This document shows, piece after piece, positions 1-4,957 of a stretch of DNA of 5,504 nucleotides. This DNA comes from Ktedonobacterales bacterium. Lineage in GTDB: Bacteria > Chloroflexota > Ktedonobacteria > Ktedonobacterales > JACDGC01. Below the pieces are notes generated by a model. That model was given only the letters and a program-made list of their open reading frames with translations. It searched no databases and was not told the origin of the DNA. Made by a program: the position numbers and the translations under genes. The DNA lies in contig JACDGC010000296.1 in the NCBI GenBank assembly GCA_013815535.1, positions 1-5,504 on the forward strand. The letters are read 5' to 3'. The stretch's first letter is position 1; every line of letters begins with the position of its first letter.

Positions 1-1680
1 CGCGAGCGTGGTATCACTATCCTTTCCAAAAATACCGCTATCAACTACCGGGGCGTCAAAATCAACATCATCGACACCCCTGGCCACGCCGACTTTGGTG
101 GCGAGGTCGAGCGCGTGCTAAACATGGCCGATGGCTGCCTGCTGTTGGTGGACGCCGCCGAGGGGCCGATGCCCCAGACGCGCTTCGTCTTGCAAAAAGC
201 CTTCGAGACGGGCCTGCGCCCCATCGTGGTCATCAACAAGATCGACCGCAAAGACGCCCGCCCCGAAGAGGTGCTGAGCCTGACGCAGGACCTTTTCTTG
301 GATCTCGCCACGCGCGACGACCAATTGGACTTCCCCGTGCTTTACGCCATCGCGCGTGAGGGCATCGCCCGCCGTTCGCTGGATGATGAAAGCACCGACT
401 TCTTGCCGCTCTTCGAGACCATCGCTGGCACCGTGCCGCCGCCAAATGTTGACATCGAAGGCCCCGTCCAGATGTTGGTGACGGCGCTGGACTATGACGA
501 TTACAAAGGGAAATATGCCATTGGGCGCATCGGGCGCGGCAAACTGACGGCGGGCATGCCCTTGACGCTGATCAACCGCGAGGGCGTGGCGTCGCGCCAA
601 AAAGTCGTCAATATCTACACCTATCAAGGCTTGGGCCGGGTGGAAGTGCCCGAGGCATCCGCTGGCGACATCATCGCGCTGACCGGCATCGCGCCCGCCA
701 GCATCGGTGACACGCTGGCCGATCCGGCGAACCCCGAGGCGCTACCAACCATCGAGATCAGTGAGCCAACGCTGAAGATGACCTTCGGCGTCAACACCAG
801 CCCCCTCTCGGGCCGCGAGGGGAAATGGACGACCTCACGCCAGATCCGCGCTCGCCTGATGCGCGAACTGGAAACGAACGTCAGCCTGCGCGTCGAAGAT
901 GGCAACAGTGCCGAAGAATTCGTCGTCAGTGGCCGTGGTGAACTGCACCTCTCGATCCTCATCGAGACGATGCGGCGCGAAGGATATGAATTGCAGGTCT
1001 CGCGTGCTGAAGTCATCACGCGTGAGATCGATGGCAAGCGCTGCGAACCAATGGAAGAGTTGGTGATCGACACCTTCGAACAATACATCGGGCCGATCAG
1101 CGAAAATCTGTCCAAGCGCCTGGCGAAAGTGACGAACATCAAACACGATGGGCGTGGCGGTGTGCGGCTGGAATATACAGTGCCGACGCGTGGCCTCATC
1201 GGCTTCCGCAACCAATTCCTGACATTGGTGCAGGGCAACGGAGCCACCGCGACGCTGCTGGCGGGCTATGAGCCGTGGATGGGTCCCTTGCCGACCAGCC
1301 GCAACGGTGTGCTGATTGCCTCGGAGCCGGGCGTCTCGACGATGTATGGCCTCAACAATGCACAGCAACGCGGCGAGACCTTCATCGAACCCGTCACCCC
1401 AGTCTATGAGGGCATGATTATCGGCCTGAACTCGCGGCCAGATGATATGACGGTCAACGTCTGCAAAGAAAAGAAGCTGACCAACATCCGCTCCTCGTCC
1501 TCAGATGTCGCCGTGCGCCTGACACCGCGCACCATCCTCAGCCTGGAGCAGGCGCTCGACTTTATCAATGCAGATGAACTGGTGGAGATCACCCCCCTCA
1601 ACATCCGCCTACGCAAGCGCTATTTGACCCAGCACGAGCGCTCGCGCAACCGCGAATATGCTGGGGCGCAGGCCGAATAA
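1..1680 (+). CDS. typA: Translational GTPase TypA/BipA, 5' end cut off by the window
   Basis: TypA/BipA is a ribosome-associated GTPase of the EF-G family that helps 50S subunit assembly and translation under stress such as cold; it acts in the cytoplasm. The reading frame is open from base 1 with no start, so the protein enters at the switch I motif RERGITI. Visible residues, counted from base 1: G3 motif DTPGHAD at 25-31 with the catalytic His at 29, and G4 motif NKID at 79-82. The second beta-barrel domain starts near 154 (GPVQMLVTALDYDDYKGKYA), an EF-G III-like domain near 257, and an EF-G V-like domain near 349 (EPMEELVIDTFEQYIG). The TypA-specific C-terminal domain carries the signature KKLTNIRSSSSDVAVRL at about 490. 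The 559 residues seen compare with about 600 in the family, so only some 45-50 residues, including the P-loop, lie outside. No frameshift is visible. The family call is firm; LepA and EF-G lack this C-terminal signature. Confidence 0.97.
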   Translation, partial: RERGITILSKNTAINYRGVKINIIDTPGHADFGGEVERVLNMADGCLLLVDAAEGPMPQTRFVLQKAFETGLRPIVVINKIDRKDARPEEVLSLTQDLFLDLATRDDQLDFPVLYAIAREGIARRSLDDESTDFLPLFETIAGTVPPPNVDIEGPVQMLVTALDYDDYKGKYAIGRIGRGKLTAGMPLTLINREGVASRQKVVNIYTYQGLGRVEVPEASAGDIIALTGIAPASIGDTLADPANPEALPTIEISEPTLKMTFGVNTSPLSGREGKWTTSRQIRARLMRELETNVSLRVEDGNSAEEFVVSGRGELHLSILIETMRREGYELQVSRAEVITREIDGKRCEPMEELVIDTFEQYIGPISENLSKRLAKVTNIKHDGRGGVRLEYTVPTRGLIGFRNQFLTLVQGNGATATLLAGYEPWMGPLPTSRNGVLIASEPGVSTMYGLNNAQQRGETFIEPVTPVYEGMIIGLNSRPDDMTVNVCKEKKLTNIRSSSSDVAVRLTPRTILSLEQALDFINADELVEITPLNIRLRKRYLTQHERSRNREYAGAQAE

Positions 1681-1706
1681 ATCAGCCAATGTCGCTGCCC
1701 ATAACC

Positions 1707-1741
1707 CGACCCCCCCAGCATCTCGCATGTTGGGGGGGTCG
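1707..1741 (+). terminator. GC-rich hairpin terminator after typA
   Basis: An almost perfect inverted repeat begins 26 bases after the typA stop. Bases 1707-1720 pair with 1728-1741: seven C pair with seven G, flanked by CGA/TCG and AGCA/TGTT with one G-U pair, leaving a 7-base loop. The stem is followed by GCTTTA, a weak T-tract, so it is either an intrinsic terminator of modest release strength or an RNA 3'-end stabiliser. No gene lies on the opposite strand here, so it most likely ends the typA transcript. Confidence 0.8.
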
Positions 1742-1762
1742 CTTTAGGGTGCAGGCCACCAT

Positions 1763-1786
1763 CCAGCGCGGCGCTGGCAGCGCCAG
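1763..1786. promoter_or_regulatory. Interleaved dyads, possible operator upstream of the PLP enzyme
   Basis: Three half-site-like elements alternate in orientation over 24 bases: CCAGCGC (1763-1769), its exact reverse complement GCGCTGG (1771-1777), then AGCGCCAG (1779-1786). The first two form a 15-bp palindrome around one base. The second and third give alternative stems GGCGCT/AGCGCC (1770-1775 with 1779-1784) and CTGGC/GCCAG (1774-1778 with 1782-1786). They lie directly before a -10-like box, where a -35 element would be expected and where none is seen. A repressor or activator site is my inference. CCAGCGCGG also occurs by chance inside genes at 3237-3245 and 4239-4247, so composition may explain part of it. 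Confidence 0.35.
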
Positions 1787-1787
1787 A

Positions 1788-1796
1788 TGATATCCT
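1788..1796 (+). promoter_or_regulatory. Extended -10 promoter candidate for the PLP enzyme
   Basis: TGA-TATCCT has the TG of an extended -10 element and four of six matches to TATAAT. No -35 box is visible at the right distance. Transcription would begin near 1803, which gives an ATG at 1830 a leader of about 27 bases but an ATG at 1815 only about 12. Confidence 0.35.
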
Positions 1797-1816
1797 ATGA
1801 AGGGATGATCAGGAAT

Positions 1817-1824
1817 GGGGGAAG
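1817..1824 (+). promoter_or_regulatory. Ribosome binding site that favours the start at 1830
   Basis: GGGGGAAG ends five bases before the ATG at 1830 and can pair with the anti-Shine-Dalgarno sequence with one G-U wobble. The competing ATG at 1815 has AAGGGA at 1800-1805, nine bases upstream, which would barely be inside the mRNA if the promoter at 1788-1796 is right. An in-frame TGA at 1806-1808 excludes any earlier start. Confidence 0.45.
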
Positions 1825-1829
1825 ACGAA

Positions 1830-3044
1830 ATGGCAGAACACGGTTTTTCGACGCGGGCGATCCACGGGGGACACTATCACAGCGATGCGGCAAGCGACCC
1901 CATTGTGTTCCCCATCTTTCAGACGGCCAGCTTCGGCTTCGAGAACACCGACGCGATGGATGCGGTGGCCTCGGGCACCACGCCTGGTTTTGGGTATTCA
2001 CGCGGGGGCAACCCCACGGTGGCCGCGTTTGAGCGCACCTTGGCCCTGCTCGAGGGTGCCGAGGCAGCGTGCGCCTTTGCCTCGGGCATGGCGGCCATTC
2101 ACGCGTCCATCACCGCCTTCGTGGGGGCGGGCGAGCATGTGGTGGTGACGCGCCACGTCTATGGCGGCACCTATCACCTGCTGACCGAGTTCTTGCCGCG
2201 CCTGGGCATCAGTCACACCTTTGTGGATATGACCGATCTCGCGGCAGTGGCGGCGGCCATCACCCCCCAGACGCGCATGCTGTGGGCCGAGACCGTCTCG
2301 AATCCCATGACGGTGGTGCTGGATCTGCCCGCGCTGGGGCAACTGGCCCACGCGCGCGGGCTGCTGCTGGGCGTCGATGCCACCTTCACAAGCCCGTATC
2401 TCAGTTTGCCGTTGGCGCAAGGGGCCGATCTCTCGGTGCACAGCGCGACGAAATATCTGGGCGGCCATGGCGATGTCATCGCCGGGGCGGTGGCGGGCGC
2501 GGCGGAGCGCATGATGAAAGTGCGCACCATCATGACCGGCGCGGGTGGCAATATGGCCCCGCTGGAAGCCTTCTTGCTGGCGCGCGGCATGAAGACGCTG
2601 GAACTGCGGATGGATCGCCATTGCGCCAACGCGGAACACTTAGCCACATTCCTGGCCGGGCACCCCCTGGTGGAGGCGGTTCATTATCCTGGCCTGACCA
2701 CGCATCCCCAACATGAGTTGGCGTCGCGCCTGCTGGGCGGGTTTGGCGGCATGCTCAGCTTCAGCGTGCGAGGTGACGAGGCAACCGCGCGCGATGTGGT
2801 GAACCATCTGCGCCTCGTCTTCCGGGCGGGGAGCCTGGGTGACGCGGACTCGCTGGCCAGCCTGCCCGTGATGACCTCGCATCGGCTGCTCAGCCCCGCC
2901 GCCCGTGCCGCCAGTGGCGTGACCCCCAACCTCATCCGCGTTTCCGTGGGGCTGGAAAACAGCGCCGACCAGATCGCCGATTTCGCCCAGGCGCTCGATG
3001 CCGTGCATGCCCACACTGGAACACCACCCAGCCCCAACCTCTGA
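1830..3044 (+). CDS. PLP-dependent Cys/Met metabolism (trans-sulfuration family) enzyme
   Basis: This 404-residue cytoplasmic fold-type I PLP enzyme belongs to the family of cystathionine gamma-synthase, cystathionine gamma-lyase, O-acylhomoserine sulfhydrylase and methionine gamma-lyase, which cleave or exchange groups at the gamma or beta carbon of sulfur amino acids. Numbering from 1830: YSRGGNPT with Tyr56 and Arg58, which reach the PLP phosphate of the neighbouring subunit; ring-stacking Tyr111 in VYGGT; Asp183, which binds the pyridine nitrogen; Schiff-base Lys208 in SATKYLGGHGD; substrate-carboxylate Arg370 in LIRVSVGLE. Length and motif order are normal. Two departures: the usual VDNT is VDAT (Ala184), and the residue matching the Cys of Pseudomonas methionine gamma-lyase is Gly113, as in cystathionine enzymes. 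SLGDADSL at 335-342 is closer to the lyase/sulfhydrylase side. The substrate therefore stays open. An alternative start at 1815 adds MGEDE. No other sulfur gene adjoins it, so it is probably transcribed alone. Confidence 0.93.
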   Translation: MAEHGFSTRAIHGGHYHSDAASDPIVFPIFQTASFGFENTDAMDAVASGTTPGFGYSRGGNPTVAAFERTLALLEGAEAACAFASGMAAIHASITAFVGAGEHVVVTRHVYGGTYHLLTEFLPRLGISHTFVDMTDLAAVAAAITPQTRMLWAETVSNPMTVVLDLPALGQLAHARGLLLGVDATFTSPYLSLPLAQGADLSVHSATKYLGGHGDVIAGAVAGAAERMMKVRTIMTGAGGNMAPLEAFLLARGMKTLELRMDRHCANAEHLATFLAGHPLVEAVHYPGLTTHPQHELASRLLGGFGGMLSFSVRGDEATARDVVNHLRLVFRAGSLGDADSLASLPVMTSHRLLSPAARAASGVTPNLIRVSVGLENSADQIADFAQALDAVHAHTGTPPSPNL

Positions 3045-3054
3045 AGGGTGGGGC
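3031..3054 (+). terminator. GC hairpin over the stop of the PLP enzyme gene
   Basis: GCCCCA (3031-3036) pairs with TGGGGC (3049-3054). After one A-G mismatch, CC (3038-3039) pairs with GG (3046-3047) around a 6-base loop that contains the TGA stop. No T-run follows directly; TTTCTT comes 12 bases later. It could slow decay of the message or act as a weak terminator, but C- and G-rich text pairs easily by chance. Confidence 0.3.
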
Positions 3055-3065
3055 ATCACGTTGCC

Positions 3066-3090
3066 TTTCTTGACGGCAGTTGGCAAGAAA
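3066..3090. repeat. 7-bp inverted repeat before the DinB-family gene
   Basis: TTTCTTG (3066-3072) and CAAGAAA (3084-3090) are exact reverse complements, with arm starts 18 bases apart. A second, outer match is TTGCC (3061-3065) with GGCAA (3082-3086). The dyad sits just upstream of the -10 box at 3098-3103 and includes TTGACG (3070-3075), a -35-like word too far from that box (22 bases). Its position suits a regulator site, but no regulator gene lies in the window. Confidence 0.3.
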
Positions 3091-3094
3091 TCAC

Positions 3095-3103
3095 TGGTAC
3101 ACT
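3095..3103 (+). promoter_or_regulatory. Extended -10 promoter candidate for the DinB-family gene
   Basis: TGG-TACACT combines an extended -10 TG with four of six matches to TATAAT. A start near 3110 would give a leader of about 30 bases that holds the GGAG ribosome binding site at 3131-3134. Confidence 0.4.
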
Positions 3104-3139
3104 TTCTCTGTGAACGACCCGGTGAAGGATGGAGAAACG

Positions 3140-3637
3140 ATGACCACGCCCTTGGGTGATTTCTTTCGGCAGAACGTGTGGGCGAATCTGCGGCTGATCG
3201 ATGTCTTGGCGGCATTGGATACGCAACAGTTGACCGCCAGCGCGGCGGGCACTTTTGGCAGCATCCATGCCACACTGCGGCACTTGGCCGCCAACGAAGA
3301 GCGCTATCTGGCCCTGTTGACGGGTGAATGGCCCGATCCCGCCTGGTATCGGGGCGAAACCTTGCCGGACCTGGCCACCATGCGTGCGCACATGGAAGCG
3401 AGTGGCAACGGCTTCATCGCCTATACGGATGCCTATGTACCCGGCGGCACCGCGCAAGGCGAATGGGGCGGGCGCATCACCACGGTCCCCACCATCGTGG
3501 TGGTGATGCAGGCCATCTACCACGCGACCGAGCATCGCACCAACATCACCACAGTGCTGGCCCAGCAGGGCTTGCCCACACCGGACCTCGACGCCTGGGC
3601 CTATAACGAGGCCCAAGCGGGCCGTGCAGCCAAGTGA
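3140..3637 (+). CDS. DinB-family putative metal-dependent protein
   Basis: This 165-residue soluble protein has the features of the DinB/YfiT-like fold, a four-helix bundle that holds one metal ion in a three-histidine site. Known members include thiol-dependent transferases (bacillithiol or mycothiol) and many damage- or stress-induced proteins of unknown reaction. The triad is visible: His48 in TLRHLAANEERYL at the helix 2 position, and His128 and His132 as HxxxH in IYHATEHRTNI on the last helix. The family-like end LDAWAYNEA follows at 150-158. Length is typical and no signal peptide or membrane segment is seen. I chose ATG 3140 because GGAG lies five bases before it and the fold starts at once with FFRQNVWANLRLID; an in-frame TTG at 3080 would add 20 unlike residues and lies upstream of the promoter. 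The substrate cannot be read from the sequence. This is not DNA polymerase IV, which shares the name DinB. Confidence 0.88.
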   Translation: MTTPLGDFFRQNVWANLRLIDVLAALDTQQLTASAAGTFGSIHATLRHLAANEERYLALLTGEWPDPAWYRGETLPDLATMRAHMEASGNGFIAYTDAYVPGGTAQGEWGGRITTVPTIVVVMQAIYHATEHRTNITTVLAQQGLPTPDLDAWAYNEAQAGRAAK

Positions 3638-3671
3638 CGCGCGAGACTTTCCGTGAGGGCACTTGAGGCGT

Positions 3672-3677
3672 TACAAT
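3672..3677 (+). promoter_or_regulatory. -10 promoter candidate for the membrane protein pair
   Basis: TACAAT matches five of six bases of TATAAT and lies about 56 bases before the GTG start at 3733. The best -35 word is a poor TTTCCG at 3648-3653 with an 18-base spacer. The box sits between the exact inverted arms CTTGAG (3662-3667) and CTCAAG (3691-3696), whose centres are 29 bp apart. Confidence 0.4.
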
Positions 3678-3682
3678 ATCAG

Positions 3683-3712
3683 CGTGGGATCTCAAGCACC
3701 CCACGAGATTTT
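3683..3712 (+). terminator. Hairpin with short T-tract between the DinB gene and the membrane pair
   Basis: CGTGGG (3683-3688) pairs exactly with CCCACG (3700-3705) around an 11-base loop, followed by AGATTTTG. A competing stem, ATCTC (3689-3693) with GAGAT (3705-3709), interleaves with it and cannot form together with it; it runs straight into TTT. It could end the DinB-gene transcript. If transcription starts from the box at 3672-3677, it would instead be the first structure in the leader of the membrane genes and might act as an attenuator. Which role applies is inference. Confidence 0.35.
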
Positions 3713-3732
3713 GCCGCAATCAGGTGCTCACC

Positions 3733-4194
3733 GTGTCAGATAACACCGATCCCAATGCCCCCTTGTTGCCCACCCCGGAGGGAACCGAGGCCGACGCAGC
3801 CGAACTGGCCAGCCCGCTGCCACCCACGGACGACACCGAGGAACCGCCGCTGGGCCCCATCACCGATAGCGAGGTCGCCGCTCAGGAGCCGATTCCCGTG
3901 CCCAATGATGGGTTGGGCGAATGGCCCACCCACGGCGGGCCGCTCGGCTGCCTCGTCAGCTTGACCGTGGGCTGTGTGCTATCAGGCTTCTTGGCCAGCA
4001 CCCTCATCTCTTTCGTCCATTTCAGCAAGGCCGGGGTCGGGGGATGGTTCATTGTGGGAGCCGTGGCGGTGATGCTGGCTGGGGCGGTCCTGTTTGGCTG
4101 GCTGGGCTGGCAAATCGGCAAACGCGTCTACCGCGAATATGCCCCATCGCCGCGCCAAATCCGCATCGCCGAGCGCATCCAACGCGAACGCTGA
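3733..4194 (+). CDS. Hypothetical membrane protein with acidic Pro-rich tail and two TM segments
   Basis: I recognise no family. The 153-residue product has three parts. Residues 1 to about 70 are a probably disordered tail: 15 Asp/Glu and about 15 Pro, no Lys or Arg; the first Lys is at 99. Then come two hydrophobic segments, about 72-95 (GCLVSLTVGCVLSGFLASTL onwards) and 104-128 (GGWFIVGAVAVMLAGAVLFG onwards), joined by a short HFSKAGVG loop. A basic, likely helical tail (129-153) ends RIAERIQRER. The positive-inside rule puts both tails in the cytoplasm. The start is GTG 3733 (MSDNTDPN), with AGGTG at 3722-3726 six bases before it; an in-frame GTG at 3724 would use up that site. The next gene begins 13 bp after the stop, so the two are probably co-transcribed and may form a complex, though nothing shows contact. 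Codon use resembles that of its neighbours. Confidence 0.8.
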   Translation: MSDNTDPNAPLLPTPEGTEADAAELASPLPPTDDTEEPPLGPITDSEVAAQEPIPVPNDGLGEWPTHGGPLGCLVSLTVGCVLSGFLASTLISFVHFSKAGVGGWFIVGAVAVMLAGAVLFGWLGWQIGKRVYREYAPSPRQIRIAERIQRER

Positions 4195-4207
4195 GAGTGG
4201 AGGATGC

Positions 4208-4756
4208 ATGGTTCCAGGATATACGGATTTCTTCCTTGCCAGCGCGGGGGCGGCGGCGGCCCTGATCGGCCTGCTCTTCGTGGCTGTCGCCATCGACCCC
4301 AAACGTACTATCAGCGTCGAGGCGCCCATCGAGCGCCGCGCGGTGGCCGGAAGCGCCTTCACGGCCCTGATCAATGCCTTTTACGTGTCACTCGGCGGCT
4401 TGCTGCCGGGGTATAACCTGGGTGGTTTTGCGCTCGCGATGGGCATCATCGGCGTGCTGAACACTCTTCTATTGATTTTTCGCATCGTCTACAATCCCAA
4501 GAACCGCGCCTTTTTAGTCAATGGCGCTACCCTCATCCTTGCCAGCCTCATCATTTATGGGATGGAATGTACCTTTGCGGTGCGCCTGATCCACCATGGC
4601 AATGATGCGGACGATGTTTACACCCTTTGCATCTTACTCATTGCCATCTATGGTGTCGCTCTGAGCCGGGCCTGGGAGGTGATGGGAGCACAAGAAAATG
4701 GCTTGCGCGGGTTCATTGAATCGCTGCGCAAACGGGAGCCATCAGGCAAGGGGTAA
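4208..4756 (+). CDS. Uncharacterised five-TM membrane protein
   Basis: The product is 182 residues and mostly hydrophobic. Predicted segments: 8-29, 45-66, 72-94, 103-127 and 137-156. Charges fit the positive-inside rule with the N-terminus outside: loop 30-44 (DPKRT...IERR) and loop 95-102 (NPKNR) are basic and inside, loop 128-136 (IHHGNDADD) is acidic and outside, and the tail (RGFIESLRKREP) is basic and inside. The opening, YTDFFLASAGAAAALIGLLF then VAVAIDP, resembles a widespread type of small bacterial membrane protein of unknown function; I know of no assigned role. No catalytic motif is visible. The start is ATG 4208 with GGAGG at 4199-4203, a short 4-base spacing; an in-frame ATG at 4094 would run deep into the gene before it and add a polar, non-membrane stretch. 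It lies 13 bp downstream of the two-TM protein gene and is probably in the same transcript. Confidence 0.85.
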   Translation: MVPGYTDFFLASAGAAAALIGLLFVAVAIDPKRTISVEAPIERRAVAGSAFTALINAFYVSLGGLLPGYNLGGFALAMGIIGVLNTLLLIFRIVYNPKNRAFLVNGATLILASLIIYGMECTFAVRLIHHGNDADDVYTLCILLIAIYGVALSRAWEVMGAQENGLRGFIESLRKREPSGKG

Positions 4757-4910
4757 CACCCTAGAAGACCTTATTACTCGCTTCCGGCTTGTACGCTGCA
4801 TATACGAAGCTTTCAAGATGAGCAGATTTCAACAATTATCTGCGGGGGCAATTTCCCGGTTTCGTGTTCAGGGCAAAATACTAGCATGTGGATGGGCGAA
4901 TTATGCCACG

Positions 4911-4919
4911 TGTTATGAT
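4911..4919 (+). promoter_or_regulatory. Extended -10 promoter candidate for the PaaG-like gene
   Basis: TGT-TATGAT has the extended -10 TG and five of six matches to TATAAT, the best such box in the window. No -35 word is evident. A start near 4926 gives a leader of about 32 bases containing AAAGGAG. The CACGTG palindrome overlaps its upstream edge. Confidence 0.5.
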
Positions 4920-4941
4920 GGGAAGGCAACCTAACTGGTGT

Positions 4942-4948
4942 AAAGGAG
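4942..4948 (+). promoter_or_regulatory. Strong ribosome binding site of the PaaG-like gene
   Basis: AAAGGAG, close to the full consensus, lies nine bases before ATG 4958 and fixes that start for a gene whose far end is not in the window. Confidence 0.75.
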
Positions 4949-4957
4949 CGACCGACG

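Larger units (their letters stand above)
4757..4957. other. AT-richer intergenic gap without a supported gene
   Basis: I count 53 G/C in 120 bases at 4801-4920 (44%), against 40 of 60 at 5281-5340 in the next gene. The gap holds an exact 6-bp dyad, GCAGAT (4822-4827) and ATCTGC (4838-4843), with a 10-base loop and no T-run; a CACGTG palindrome at 4907-4912 between two TTATG copies (4901-4905, 4913-4917); and the promoter and ribosome binding site of the next gene. I see no convincing terminator for the membrane pair, no tRNA and no known riboswitch pattern. Confidence 0.6.

Noticed and set aside
624..1247. Long open frame of 207 codons on the minus strand within typA
   Set aside because: It lies entirely opposite a firmly recognised gene; its product is rich in Arg and Ser with no family pattern, as expected for an antisense frame in G+C-rich coding DNA.
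2069..2716. 215-codon plus-strand frame inside the PLP enzyme gene
   Set aside because: An out-of-frame reading of a gene with complete catalytic motifs; the product is Gly/Arg/His-rich and unlike a protein family.
3080..3139. TTG-initiated N-terminal extension of the DinB-family protein
   Set aside because: The TTG lies upstream of the -10 box and lacks a ribosome binding site, while ATG 3140 has GGAG at good spacing and starts the fold.
3237..3247. CCAGCGCGGCG inside the DinB-family gene, identical to the start of the dyad cluster at 1763
   Set aside because: It lies inside coding DNA in common G+C-rich codons and lacks the paired half-site.
1998..3275. Two minus-strand open frames of over 200 codons opposite the PLP enzyme and DinB-family genes
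   Set aside because: They mirror well-supported genes, show no domain and no ribosome binding site, and are artefacts of codon bias.
3684..3743. Possible 19-codon leader peptide starting at GTG 3684
   Set aside because: No ribosome binding site, it begins at the likely transcript start, and no run of regulatory codons is present.
3653..3964. 103-codon frame overlapping the start of the two-TM protein
   Set aside because: Its product is a Pro/Arg/Ser-rich out-of-frame reading of the tail-coding DNA, without hydrophobic segments or a domain.
4750..4762. GGGT/ACCC mini-hairpin at the stop of the five-TM gene as a terminator
   Set aside because: Only four pairs plus a wobble, with no T-run after it; too weak to call.
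4698..4934. 78-codon frame spanning the end of the five-TM gene and the gap
   Set aside because: It overlaps the membrane gene out of frame, has no ribosome binding site, and its end covers the promoter of the next gene.
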